A stretch of 27,504 nucleotides of DNA, taken from the NCBI GenBank assembly GCA_013153895.1, contig JAADDN010000113.1, positions 1-27,504 of the forward strand, given 5' to 3'. The first letter of the stretch is position 1; every line of letters begins with the position of its first letter. The translations under genes were made by a program, and so were the position numbers. Below are positions 15,626-23,762 of the stretch, piece by piece. The notes under the pieces were generated by a model. It was not told the origin of the DNA. It made no database searches and saw only the letters and a program-made list of their open reading frames with translations. This stretch comes from Thermoproteota archaeon (GTDB lineage: Archaea > Thermoproteota > Thermoprotei > Thermoproteales > Thermocladiaceae).

Positions 15626-17233
15626 TTATGGCACTAGATATCTCAGTATTTTCATTAAGAGCAGTACTATGTCTCCAATGTCTAGTCTACCGTTATGGTT
15701 TAAGTCACATGGTACGTTGCTGTGACGTTTACCTAATAGTACTTCTAGTGCTATGACTACGTCACCTATATCTAGCCTACCATTATGATTGAAGTCACAC
15801 TCAAGGTACTTACTTACTTTTACGAGTCCTTCAGCTGGTGCTATTGTAGCTATGGCACCACTAGCTAGCTTAGCTGTTCCTGTAACGTTGATCTTGCTTA
15901 TACCTGCCTTAACAGCTTTGAAGAATATCTCTACGAGACTTCTTCCCTTAATGCAGGTTAGTGGCATTCCAGTGATCTCAATATATAGAGTAGAGCCAGA
16001 CTCTGAATATGATACTGAACCTCCACAAGCTCCTGGACTAACATTAACTAGCTTAAGCATTGTAGTATTATATGTAACTTCTAGATCAACCTCCTGTAAA
16101 GTTAGTGAACTATTTAAGATCTTGACACCTATATTAAATGTAGATCCTACATACGTGTTTACAGATGGAACTTTAACCTTAACTACGTAATATACTGCTC
16201 TCACAGTCTCATAGAATATGCAGGTCTCGTTCAGGTAGAGAACTACTTCATAAGTTCCTGATCTATTAAACATTAACGTTATATCCTTAACATATGTCTG
16301 CTCTGGCTCGAGAGTTATGTTATATATCTTAACCGTCTTGCCATTTATAGCAAGTTTGAGAACTGCAGTACCTGTTGCATTACCAATATTCTTGAGCTGT
16401 ACTATTAGGTCAACCTTCTCTCCTACATGAACTACTTTAGGAATCTTCTTTATGATAGTTGCAATAATCTTCGATACTCTCGATATCTTTATAGCTGTGA
16501 ACTCTTGTCTGAGTACTATTGTATGATTTATCAATATGATTAGCACGTGCGTTCCTGTACTGTTTACGATTACTGGAATAGTTACCATGACGTACGAGCT
16601 TGGTGAAACATTCACAATCTTTGCAAATATTGCCTTACTATCAAGTAATGCTGCTACCGTCACAGTACCAGTAGCATTTCCAGTGTTCTCAATCTTGATT
16701 ATTACTAGGTACTTCTTTCCTACAGTTACAGTATTTGGAAGCTTCTGTACTATGACATATTTTAGAACAGGTACGTATACTACATACATTATCTTCAGAA
16801 GATCCTTATACATGACGTAGAGATCCAGCTTTAATCCTGATACTAATGGTGGTATAGTTATAGTCTGTACATACTTTCCTAGAAGCTCATCATATCTATA
16901 TAATGGTGCTGACCCCTTCGGGCTGACTAGATAGATTACGTAGCTAACCTTACCTGTAGGTGGAGACTGTAAGTTCTCTATCACGTATGATGAATTAGGG
17001 AATATCTTAGATACTACTCCCGTAACAGGGGTCATAGATGGATACTCATAGACTTTGAGAGTATAGTACTGTAATTTCTTCACAACCTTCGTTAAAGGTA
17101 TCTTAGTACCATTACTGTATACTACATATAATGTTCCATGTAAGGTCGTTGAGAATGCTACAGATGTGCAAGCTATTGTGAATAGTGTTATTGTTAGAAG
17201 GGTTGCTATATGTAACGGTAGACTTCTCCTCAT
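15626..17233 (-). CDS. Secreted CARDB-cohesin-dockerin protein
   Basis: A predicted exported protein with modules known from cellulosome assembly. The order is: signal peptide (about 1-30); beta domain (30-150); two CARDB-like adhesive domains, each with the echo I-x-N-x-G-N-A-T-G-T (about 155-245 and 255-345); cohesin-like domain (about 350-475); and C-terminal type-I-like dockerin (477-535). The dockerin has two calcium loops of the form D-x-N-H-N-G-R-L-D-I-G-D starting at D480 and D510, each preceded by Cys (C479, C509) that may form a disulfide. There is no C-terminal anchor. No glycoside hydrolase is present in the window, so a surface-assembly role is more likely than cellulose breakdown. 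TTCTTAAAAG about 26 nt upstream suggests a leaderless ATG start. Confidence 0.88.
   Translation of the reverse strand: MRRSLPLHIATLLTITLFTIACTSVAFSTTLHGTLYVVYSNGTKIPLTKVVKKLQYYTLKVYEYPSMTPVTGVVSKIFPNSSYVIENLQSPPTGKVSYVIYLVSPKGSAPLYRYDELLGKYVQTITIPPLVSGLKLDLYVMYKDLLKIMYVVYVPVLKYVIVQKLPNTVTVGKKYLVIIKIENTGNATGTVTVAALLDSKAIFAKIVNVSPSSYVMVTIPVIVNSTGTHVLIILINHTIVLRQEFTAIKISRVSKIIATIIKKIPKVVHVGEKVDLIVQLKNIGNATGTAVLKLAINGKTVKIYNITLEPEQTYVKDITLMFNRSGTYEVVLYLNETCIFYETVRAVYYVVKVKVPSVNTYVGSTFNIGVKILNSSLTLQEVDLEVTYNTTMLKLVNVSPGACGGSVSYSESGSTLYIEITGMPLTCIKGRSLVEIFFKAVKAGISKINVTGTAKLASGAIATIAPAEGLVKVSKYLECDFNHNGRLDIGDVVIALEVLLGKRHSNVPCDLNHNGRLDIGDIVLLLMKILRYLVP
15629..15805 (-). repeat. Dockerin tandem repeat (two calcium-loop units)
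   Basis: This segment encodes the two dockerin half-repeats of the CARDB-cohesin protein. The units are about 30 codons apart and share nearly the same DNA around the N-H-N-G-R-L-D-I-G-D loop. The same units recur in the next gene at 17292-17474, giving four related copies within 2 kb. Confidence 0.8.
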
Positions 17234-17288
17234 GGAGTATTAGAGAAAGGTTAAAGTACTTTTAAGAATTTCTTTAAAGGTAGAACTA

Positions 17289-18395
17289 TCAGGTTCCTAA
17301 GAGCTGCTTCATTATCTTCATGAGAAGCAGATAAGCATCACCTATGTCTATCCTACCATTATGGTTCAGATCGCATGGAACCTTAGGCTTTATCTTTCCT
17401 AGTATAGCCTTGAGAAGTAGTACTACGTCACCTATATCTAATCTACCATTCATGTTAAGATCACACTCCAAGTACTTTCTTATCCTCACTACTATGGGAG
17501 TCACCTTCACGTACGTCACGTTTCCATTTGAATATGCTATCTGAGCTTGACCATACATTGTCAACATTCCTGGTTTCTTAGCCTCAAAAATTATCTTAGC
17601 GATCACTGTACGAGACTTATCACATGCTCTAGCACCAGCTGCAGCTATAACGATCTCGTTGTGAGTTACAACATTCTTAAACATTCCACCAACAATCTTA
17701 ACAAAATCTCCTGGAATCACGTTAACAACGTTTATCAAAGTACCATTATAAGTCAACTTTAACGTTACTCCAGCAGCTTGTGGACAGTTTAACAATACTG
17801 CAGATATTATATCTCTCGCATTAATATACGTGACATTATGCTCTGCAATAAGCACAACACGACACTTACCTTGAGGAGATGTTGGTGGAGGTGAAATTAT
17901 GGGAGACTTAACTGTTACAGATATTGTTACTGGAGGTACGACATATACAGTACCATTGTAGAGTCCTACCGTTCCATTTATGACTATCCTAGTCGTACCC
18001 GCATTAACGCCTTTCACGGTCATGGTAATGATCTTACAAGTCTCTCCCTTACATGGTGTTGCAGAAGCAAGAGCACATCTCACAACTAGCTCTTTTCCGA
18101 GAATCATCCTCTTACATGCAATAAATGCGTTAGGTAGCTCAGGCGTAACCTTGGTTATAGTTGCTATAGAAGAATCATAAACTATTATAGTTAGACGTGC
18201 ACCACTCACATTTACTCCTGGACTAGCATATATGCTTACGAGAGCAGTCTTGCCAGGACTCAAGACGAGGTTGCTAGGTGATGCATATATACTGTACGAG
18301 GCTGCGTGAACAATCGGTACAGTTGCCACAATCATGATGATGGATATCGCGATTATGCTCGATACTAATATAGTGTTGAGGTTAGGTATCTTCAT
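17289..18395 (-). CDS. Secreted double cohesin-like protein with C-terminal dockerin
   Basis: A predicted exported protein upstream of, and related to, the CARDB-cohesin-dockerin gene. Measured from the ATG at 18410: signal peptide (to about residue 37), cohesin-like domain 1 (38-168), a short P-rich linker (170-180), cohesin-like domain 2 (183-311, ending in the typical late strands F-E-A-K-K-P-G), and dockerin (313-373) with loops beginning at D317 and D347. Each loop follows a Cys. I prefer the ATG at 18395 because TTTTTTAA at 18417-18424 is 26 nt from it, the spacing seen across this window, but only 11 nt from 18410. Having both partner modules suggests head-to-tail self-assembly or pairing with its neighbour. 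Confidence 0.87.
   Translation of the reverse strand: MKIPNLNTILVSSIIAISIIMIVATVPIVHAASYSIYASPSNLVLSPGKTALVSIYASPGVNVSGARLTIIVYDSSIATITKVTPELPNAFIACKRMILGKELVVRCALASATPCKGETCKIITMTVKGVNAGTTRIVINGTVGLYNGTVYVVPPVTISVTVKSPIISPPPTSPQGKCRVVLIAEHNVTYINARDIISAVLLNCPQAAGVTLKLTYNGTLINVVNVIPGDFVKIVGGMFKNVVTHNEIVIAAAGARACDKSRTVIAKIIFEAKKPGMLTMYGQAQIAYSNGNVTYVKVTPIVVRIRKYLECDLNMNGRLDIGDVVLLLKAILGKIKPKVPCDLNHNGRIDIGDAYLLLMKIMKQLLGT
17292..17474 (-). repeat. Dockerin tandem repeat (two calcium-loop units)
   Basis: This segment encodes the dockerin of the double-cohesin protein: two loops of the form D-L-N-x-N-G-R-(L/I)-D-I-G-D, spaced about 30 codons apart. It is closely similar in DNA and protein to the dockerin at 15629-15805, which fits duplication of a whole gene or module. 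Confidence 0.8.
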
Positions 18396-18481
18396 TATTT
18401 TTAAATTCATCGTAGATTTTTTAAGCGTTACTTAGGTACATGAAAGCTCAATATCGCTCCCTTAAAGCCTAGGTAAATGGT

Positions 18482-18501
18482 ATTACTTTATATAAGGTAA
18501 T
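18482..18501. promoter_or_regulatory. TATA element of rtcA inside a 20-bp near-perfect palindrome
   Basis: ATTACTTTATATAAGGTAAT spans 20 bp and is symmetric at 18 of 20 positions. Its centre coincides with the TATA core TTATATAA (18488-18495). The predicted start of transcription is about 18518, giving a leader of about 12 nt before the rtcA ATG. A protein bound to this dyad would block TBP, so it may be a repressor site. Confidence 0.55.
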
Positions 18502-18529
18502 CAGTGTCGTATAGAATGTTGTAGGTATT

Positions 18530-19618
18530 ATGAGGCAGGAGAGAGAGATCATAGAGATTGACGGATCCATACTTGAAGGAGGAGGTCAAATATTGAGGAC
18601 TAGTCTTGCATTATCAGCATTAACAGGAAGACCGATAAGAATATATAACATCCGTGCAAAGAGATCTAACCCAGGTCTTCAAGCTCAACATCTTACTGGT
18701 GTTAGAGCTGTTGCTGAGTTATGTAATGCTAAGGTGGAGGGCGCTTATAAGGGATCTATGGAGCTCATATTTATACCAGGAAAGATAAGAAGTGGAAAGT
18801 TCAGATTTGATATAGGTACTGCAGGTAGCATAAGTCTAGTAATACAGGCAATACTTCCAGTACTAGTGTTCGCTCCTGATAGAGTTGAGGTTGAGATAAC
18901 AGGTGGAACAGATGTACGTTGGTCACCACCAATAGACTATGTAAGATATGTGATGCTCCCAATATTATCGAAGCTTGGTGTAAAAGCTGAAGTAATAGTG
19001 TATAGAAGAGGACATTATCCACGTGGTGGAGGTCATGTGAAGCTCATAGTTGAGCCAGTAGATCACTTGAACTCTATAGTAGATGTAGAGAGAGGTGAAG
19101 TAAAGGAGATACGTGGTAGGTCTCACTGTGTTAAACTTCCTAAACATGTCTCTGAGAGACAGGCAAGAGCAGCCGAGGAATATTTGAGATCTAGAGGATA
19201 TAAAGTACCTATAAACATAGAACTTGAATATTATCCACCAGATAGAGACCCACATCTCGGTCCTGGATCAGGAATAGTTCTGTGGGCTATAACTGATAGA
19301 GATGAGATACTTGGAGGAGATGCTCTAGGTGAGAAAGGAAAACCTGCAGAAGAGGTTGGTAGAGAAGCTGCAGAAAAGCTTGTTGAAGATTTAAGCACTA
19401 ATATGGCATTTGATAGACATATGGGTGACATGTTAATACCATATATAGCACTAGCTGAAGGATACTCAAAAATAGGAGTAGCAAAACTAACATTACATAC
19501 CATAACTAACGTACATATAGTAGAGAAGATACTTAACGTGAAGTTTAAAGTACAGGGAGAACAAGATAAGCCTGGAGTAATAGAAGTTAATGGAATAGGC
19601 TACAGGAGAAGATTATAA
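18530..19618 (+). CDS. rtcA: RNA 3'-terminal phosphate cyclase
   Basis: This enzyme converts an RNA 3'-phosphate to a 2',3'-cyclic phosphate using ATP, through an adenylated histidine. The start E16-G-G-G-Q-I-L-R-T and the N-P-G-L-Q-A-Q-H segment are family hallmarks. The catalytic histidine is H297 in F-D-R-H-M-G-D-M-L-I-P-Y. The 362-residue length fits RtcA with its inserted domain. No rtcB ligase or archease gene lies nearby. The gene is on its own: a divergent dockerin gene is upstream, and a convergent gene overlaps its last 6 nt. Regulation is probably through the dyad on its TATA box. Confidence 0.96.
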   Translation: MRQEREIIEIDGSILEGGGQILRTSLALSALTGRPIRIYNIRAKRSNPGLQAQHLTGVRAVAELCNAKVEGAYKGSMELIFIPGKIRSGKFRFDIGTAGSISLVIQAILPVLVFAPDRVEVEITGGTDVRWSPPIDYVRYVMLPILSKLGVKAEVIVYRRGHYPRGGGHVKLIVEPVDHLNSIVDVERGEVKEIRGRSHCVKLPKHVSERQARAAEEYLRSRGYKVPINIELEYYPPDRDPHLGPGSGIVLWAITDRDEILGGDALGEKGKPAEEVGREAAEKLVEDLSTNMAFDRHMGDMLIPYIALAEGYSKIGVAKLTLHTITNVHIVEKILNVKFKVQGEQDKPGVIEVNGIGYRRRL

Positions 19619-20752
19619 TTTTTCTACAAGCTCAATATAAGATATACCGAGACTTCTCATATATTGAATAAGTTCTCTAGAATATAACGAAAGACCAACA
19701 GCATCAAGATTATATAAACATGCATCAAAATTATCACAAAGCTCTCTATATATGAAGTAGAGAAGTAGAACATTAAGATAACCTTGAACATAAGCATACT
19801 CTACAGGAAGAGCACAAGTCTGAATATTAGTACTCAATCTATAAAATATCTCACTAATCACTTGAATATCCTTATCTTCAATAGAGATATTTCTAAAGAA
19901 GTCTATACTTAACTTTGCACTATACACCTTCTTACTATAATTATCAACGATTATTAATGGACCAGCTCTAGATAATGCTTTAACTATTAGAAGATTATTT
20001 AGAGTCTTCGTAAAGTCATTGAACGAGAACTTAATACATTTAGATTCTTTAATTTTGTCAGTAATATTGAAAATATTATCAATATTTCTAATAGTATCTT
20101 TAACACGTTCCTGAAAACGATATACTTCTATAAGAATTTGAAGACTGTTCTCACACTGCTGTACCTCTCTCAGCAATATATTGTTCATCTCTACCATAAT
20201 GCTGTACTTCAATTTCCAGTCCAGGTATATGTCTCTGAACTTATGATAGAGTGAGAATATTACAGCTCTATCAACATTAGGTACAATATCTATAAATGTT
20301 TCATCTCTATTAAATATATCTTGAAGGATGTTCAATATTTTGTTAATATTAATGCTATTATTCTCCTCATGCTTAACACCTGGACAATGTAGTACATCTA
20401 CGTAAACCTTTCTCATATTTTTGCTATATGCTATAAATATGGGATATAATCTACAATAGCTTGGTCTATTATCATATATTGAGCATAGTCTTCTACCTCC
20501 TTCATGTTTTAGAAATATACATTCTTGAAGAAGCTCACTTTTCTCCTGCGGTCTCAATATTCTTCTTATCTTATTATTCCTCCTCTTGATCTCTATATAC
20601 TTATCTATGTCTGGTCTAATCTTTTTCAGAATCTCATAATCTTTCTCACTTAGCTCTACAGGTCCTTCACAACAGAGACCACAGTTGTTGCAGTTGAAGC
20701 TATGTGGTAGAGGTGTTGTTATTGTGATGCTCCTTATCTCTACCATGTGCAT
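19613..20752 (-). CDS. YkgJ-like cysteine-cluster (Fe-S or Zn) protein, long form
   Basis: A member of the YkgJ/UPF0153 cysteine-cluster family, function unknown, assumed to bind zinc or an iron-sulfur centre. The metal ligands are C21-x2-C24-x2-C27-C28 near the start and then C-I-F-L, C-S-I-Y-D-N-R-P-x-x-C-R-L-Y-P. After this module (about 1-135) comes a 240-residue mainly helical extension of no known family. The start at 20752 overlaps the upstream paralogue by 53 nt in another frame; the ATG at 20746 has AGGT 7 nt upstream and is an equally good start. The stop overlaps rtcA by 6 nt. Confidence 0.85.
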   Translation of the reverse strand: MHMVEIRSITITTPLPHSFNCNNCGLCCEGPVELSEKDYEILKKIRPDIDKYIEIKRRNNKIRRILRPQEKSELLQECIFLKHEGGRRLCSIYDNRPSYCRLYPIFIAYSKNMRKVYVDVLHCPGVKHEENNSININKILNILQDIFNRDETFIDIVPNVDRAVIFSLYHKFRDIYLDWKLKYSIMVEMNNILLREVQQCENSLQILIEVYRFQERVKDTIRNIDNIFNITDKIKESKCIKFSFNDFTKTLNNLLIVKALSRAGPLIIVDNYSKKVYSAKLSIDFFRNISIEDKDIQVISEIFYRLSTNIQTCALPVEYAYVQGYLNVLLLYFIYRELCDNFDACLYNLDAVGLSLYSRELIQYMRSLGISYIELVEKL

Positions 20753-21308
20753 AACCTGTCTGTACTTTCTTAAATCGTATTATCCCATTGATCGCTCTTC
20801 CCTCTCTAACATAGAGATTTCCTTCAGCATCTATGGCATATCTTGCACAGTAGGTTACTATGCAGATTATAGGTTTCCTATCATGTATTATGCATCTACG
20901 ATTTCTAGAGTCGTAAAATATGCATCTACCATATCTACCACTATCAAGGTAATATATCTTAACCTTCTCACCATTGTAGAGTCTTACTGTTCTAACGTTA
21001 GACCACGATTCTAATTCTATACTCTCTGCCTCATGTTCAAACATGAAAGCTCCACAATTCTTCTCACAGCACCAGCCACATCTCATACATATCATCTTTA
21101 AGCTTACATTAAACATGTTAGTGTCTATTTGTTTAACTATGTCTGAGAGATCGCTAGCATTGTCTAGCTTAAGTACAGGTCCATAATATCTGATCCTGGG
21201 TATATAGTATACTCCAACTATCTTATCCTTATGAAATGAGAGTTTGTAAAGCAGATACATGTTCCATCTCTCGTCGTCTGTTGGTTCGCTAACTATGTAA
21301 TACGTCAC
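20700..21308 (-). CDS. YkgJ-like cysteine-cluster protein, short form
   Basis: A second member of the same family as its downstream neighbour. The cysteine cluster C74-x2-C77-x2-C80-C81-x3-C85 is followed by C-I-F-Y-D-S-R-N-R-R-C-I-I-H-D-R-K-P-I-I-C, the usual second half of the metal site. The first 70 residues are not part of the family core. The tail ends in a low-complexity H-H-N-N-N-T-S-T-T that arises from the overlap with the next gene. The start is GTG at 21308, 29 nt from a symmetric TATATA at 21334-21340, so the mRNA is probably leaderless. Tandem paralogues suggest a two-subunit metal protein, which is inference. Confidence 0.82.
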   Translation of the reverse strand: MTYYIVSEPTDDERWNMYLLYKLSFHKDKIVGVYYIPRIRYYGPVLKLDNASDLSDIVKQIDTNMFNVSLKMICMRCGWCCEKNCGAFMFEHEAESIELESWSNVRTVRLYNGEKVKIYYLDSGRYGRCIFYDSRNRRCIIHDRKPIICIVTYCARYAIDAEGNLYVREGRAINGIIRFKKVQTGYAHGRDKEHHNNNTSTT

Positions 21309-21332
21309 TTAGGTAGTACTTTGTGAGAAGTC

Positions 21333-21341
21333 TTATATATT
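21333..21341. promoter_or_regulatory. Symmetric TATA element shared by a protein gene and an sRNA gene
   Basis: TTATATATT lies midway between the GTG of the leftward YkgJ-like gene (29 nt away) and the C box of the rightward C/D sRNA (28 nt away). No other TATA-like element fits either start. Because the core is a palindrome, TBP could drive both directions from this one site. Confidence 0.6.
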
Positions 21342-21361
21342 CTTGCTTTAACTGTTTAGAT

Positions 21362-22579
21362 TCAGTGACGAGTTGGGGACGGATCTGATCTAGTGATGAT
21401 AGAACCCATGTCTGATATTAATGCTTTACGTGATGCAAACATGTATGATCCCGCTGCTATAAATGCTAGACTTGAAGATACTATAGGTATTAGATACATG
21501 TTTAAGTCTAGTAGTGCACCTCCGAGGAATGATCCTATTATGAATCCTAGACATATTAAGAATGTTGTATCTCCATATATCTTATGTGCTTCTTCTCCAA
21601 AATTGAGTACTATTACCTTAATTCCAGTATTCAGGTAGCTCCATGTGACACCTATAAGTACGAGGATTAGACTAGCATCTATGAAGAGATATACTCCATG
21701 TAGGTAGAATGCTGTCAAGAGCAGGAGGAAGCCTATTCCTCTAATTATGATGAAGTGAGATATCTTATGAAGAACAATAGACACCTTCTCAATCATGGAG
21801 GATATCGTGAAGACATAGGATAATGTAGCTACGACCGATCCTATGAATCTAGCAAAATATATCTCATATGTTGTTAATCCAAGAGTTGCTAATAATGGTG
21901 GTAGAGATGTAAAGAAGGTGCTTGCTGCTAAAAATGTGAGTAGGACTGACACATAGTAAGGCATTAACATGCTTCTCTTTAAGCTCTCTATCTTATGTTC
22001 ACTCTCTACTTCAACACTTCTATTTTTTGTAACTCTTCTTAGCTCTCTTATGATCGATGTTGAGAAGGGTGTTGCTAATATGACGGATATTGATGATAAG
22101 AGTATTGCTGTACTAACACCTGTAAACATGCAGGATAGTGCTCCCATTAGAAATCCAATACTCCAACCAAGATTTTGTGGTATAGTTAAGATTATTACTC
22201 CTCTCTTAAGATCACCTCTGTTCCTAGTTATTAAGTAGGTTAGTGCTGGTCCTAGAGTAGAGTAGAACATTCCTGTCAGTACGAATCCTATGGTTATCAT
22301 GAGTGGGTTCTCAGCTATGTATATTATGTAGCATGATAATGCTATTAGGATTAGTGATATACATGTTAAGACATGATATATGTGGTATAGAAATCTTGGA
22401 GCTACTATGCTTCCAATCATTGCTGCAATATTAAATAATAGGTATGTTGTACCTATTACGAGACCTGATGCTCCTATCTGATGGAGTTTTAATGCAACAC
22501 CTATGAACTGTACTGCGTAGGATATGCTTATTATTGCATAAAATATTGATATGCGTCTAGCAGCATCTTCTTCCCACAT
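21362..22579 (-). CDS. Major facilitator superfamily transporter
   Basis: A polytopic membrane transporter with about 12 hydrophobic helices and the MFS loop between helices 2 and 3 reduced to A-P-R-F-L-Y-H. A longer hydrophilic loop at the middle (about 183-205) separates two halves of six helices. The substrate cannot be predicted. The ATG at 22579 follows a TATA element (CATATATTAA, about 22606-22615) by about 30 nt. The last 18 codons, which encode a soluble C-terminal tail ending in S-P-T-R-H, coincide with an sRNA gene on the opposite strand, so the tail sequence may be constrained by the RNA rather than by transport. Confidence 0.88.
   Translation of the reverse strand: MWEEDAARRISIFYAIISISYAVQFIGVALKLHQIGASGLVIGTTYLLFNIAAMIGSIVAPRFLYHIYHVLTCISLILIALSCYIIYIAENPLMITIGFVLTGMFYSTLGPALTYLITRNRGDLKRGVIILTIPQNLGWSIGFLMGALSCMFTGVSTAILLSSISVILATPFSTSIIRELRRVTKNRSVEVESEHKIESLKRSMLMPYYVSVLLTFLAASTFFTSLPPLLATLGLTTYEIYFARFIGSVVATLSYVFTISSMIEKVSIVLHKISHFIIIRGIGFLLLLTAFYLHGVYLFIDASLILVLIGVTWSYLNTGIKVIVLNFGEEAHKIYGDTTFLICLGFIIGSFLGGALLDLNMYLIPIVSSSLAFIAAGSYMFASRKALISDMGSIITRSDPSPTRH
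21363..21417 (+). ncRNA. C/D box sRNA antisense to the MFS gene 3' end
   Basis: All four boxes are good. C is GTGACGA (21365-21371) and the D' guide spans 21372-21384. D' is CTGA (21385-21388), followed by a 4-nt spacer. C' is GTGATGA (21393-21399), with a 12-nt guide at 21400-21411 and D CTGA (21412-21415). A TATA element is centred 28 nt upstream of the C box. The D guide would pair with ACAUGGGUUCUA and the D' guide with AUCCGUCCCCAA, methylating G in both. The whole RNA lies inside the last codons of the MFS gene on the other strand. Targets (rRNA or tRNA) are not assigned. Confidence 0.86.
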
Positions 22580-22692
22580 TTGTATGCGTAATGTTCATGC
22601 TAGTGTTAATATATGTTGCTTAACAGCTGGCTGATCTCTACGTCAAGTAAGATATATAAATGCTATCTATCTAACTCGTATGCGAGCGTTCC

Positions 22693-23730
22693 ATGGGTCT
22701 TAAGATAAATAGACCAAGAAGAGGCTCGATGGCTTTCTATCCTAGGAAGAGAGCTTCAGACATAGTTGCCAGATTCAGGACTTGGGTAGATCCAAAGATC
22801 GGTAAGCCGATCCTCCTCGGCTTTGCAGCATATAAGGCAGGTATGGCTCACGTAGTCATGATAGATGATAGACAGACAAGTCCATTCTACGGTAAGGAGA
22901 TAGTTAGACCAGTAACAATACTTGACGCTCCTCCACTCAGGATCCTAGGAGTAAGATTCTACACGTTCGATCCTGTAAAAGTAGCTGAGCTAAGCATAGG
23001 TGAAGTATGGGCAGATCTTCCAGACGACGTGATGAAGAAGGTCAAGAGGAAGATACCAACTCTTCCAGACAAGATCGATGTTGACAAGATGTGGAAGAAG
23101 GTAGAGGATAAGCTAGACATAGTTACAGAGGTCAGAGCAATATGCTGTACACAGCCCTGGCTATCTGGGATAGGTAAGAAGACTCCTGAAATATTTGAGA
23201 TACCTATAGGAGGAGTAGACGACCTTAACCAGATAATTGACTATGCTAGAAACATACTAGGAAAAGAGATAAACGTCTGGGACGTATTTCAGCCAGGACA
23301 GTACATTGATGTTACAGCAGTAACAAAAGGTAAAGGATTTCAAGGACCAGTAAAGAGGTTCGGAATCGTCATAAGACCAAGATGGCACAAGCACAGGAAG
23401 GGATGTAGAAAGGGAGGATCAGTAGGACCACAAGCACCTGGACCAATGTTCACAATACCAAGAGCAGGACAGTGCGGATTCCATAAGAGAACTGAGTTCA
23501 ATAAGAGGATACTTAAGATAGGTCAGAAAGGTGAGGAAGTAACACCAAAAGGAGGATTCAAGCATTACGGCATAATTCCAGGACCATACATCATAGTTGA
23601 TGGAACAGTTCCAGGACCTGTCAAGAGGTTAGTAATGATGAGATTCCCAGTAAGACCAAGACCACCAACCTGGCCAACAACACCACCAGAAATAGTCTGG
23701 GTAAGTACTCAGCCTCTACCAACAGTCTAA
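22693..23730 (+). CDS. rpl3: 50S ribosomal protein uL3
   Basis: A core protein of the large subunit that reaches into the peptidyl-transferase region. The archaeal/eukaryotic form is clear from the basic start G-L-K-I-N-R-P-R-R-G-S and the central R-W-H-K-H-R-K-G-C-R-K-G-G-S-V-G-P loop. Length (345 residues) is typical. In many archaea this gene heads the S10 cluster (uL3-uL4-uL23-uL2), but here no ribosomal gene follows: the next item is a C/D sRNA and then a convergent transporter gene. TATA GATATATAAA (22651-22660) implies a leader of about 10 nt, without Shine-Dalgarno. Confidence 0.98.
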   Translation: MGLKINRPRRGSMAFYPRKRASDIVARFRTWVDPKIGKPILLGFAAYKAGMAHVVMIDDRQTSPFYGKEIVRPVTILDAPPLRILGVRFYTFDPVKVAELSIGEVWADLPDDVMKKVKRKIPTLPDKIDVDKMWKKVEDKLDIVTEVRAICCTQPWLSGIGKKTPEIFEIPIGGVDDLNQIIDYARNILGKEINVWDVFQPGQYIDVTAVTKGKGFQGPVKRFGIVIRPRWHKHRKGCRKGGSVGPQAPGPMFTIPRAGQCGFHKRTEFNKRILKIGQKGEEVTPKGGFKHYGIIPGPYIIVDGTVPGPVKRLVMMRFPVRPRPPTWPTTPPEIVWVSTQPLPTV

Positions 23731-23762
23731 ACCCTTAAAAATTAGAGATAGAGAATCCTTAC

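Noticed and set aside
15789..16190. Plus-strand 133-codon open frame inside the cohesin-dockerin gene
   Set aside because: A shadow of a well-supported coding frame; Thr/Ser/Leu-rich with no motif.
18965..19255. Minus-strand open frame inside rtcA
   Set aside because: rtcA is certain; this frame is an antisense shadow.
22676..22687. Hairpin CTCG-TATG-CGAG at the rpl3 transcript start, as an autoregulatory element
   Set aside because: Only 4 bp, and the predicted start of transcription falls within it.
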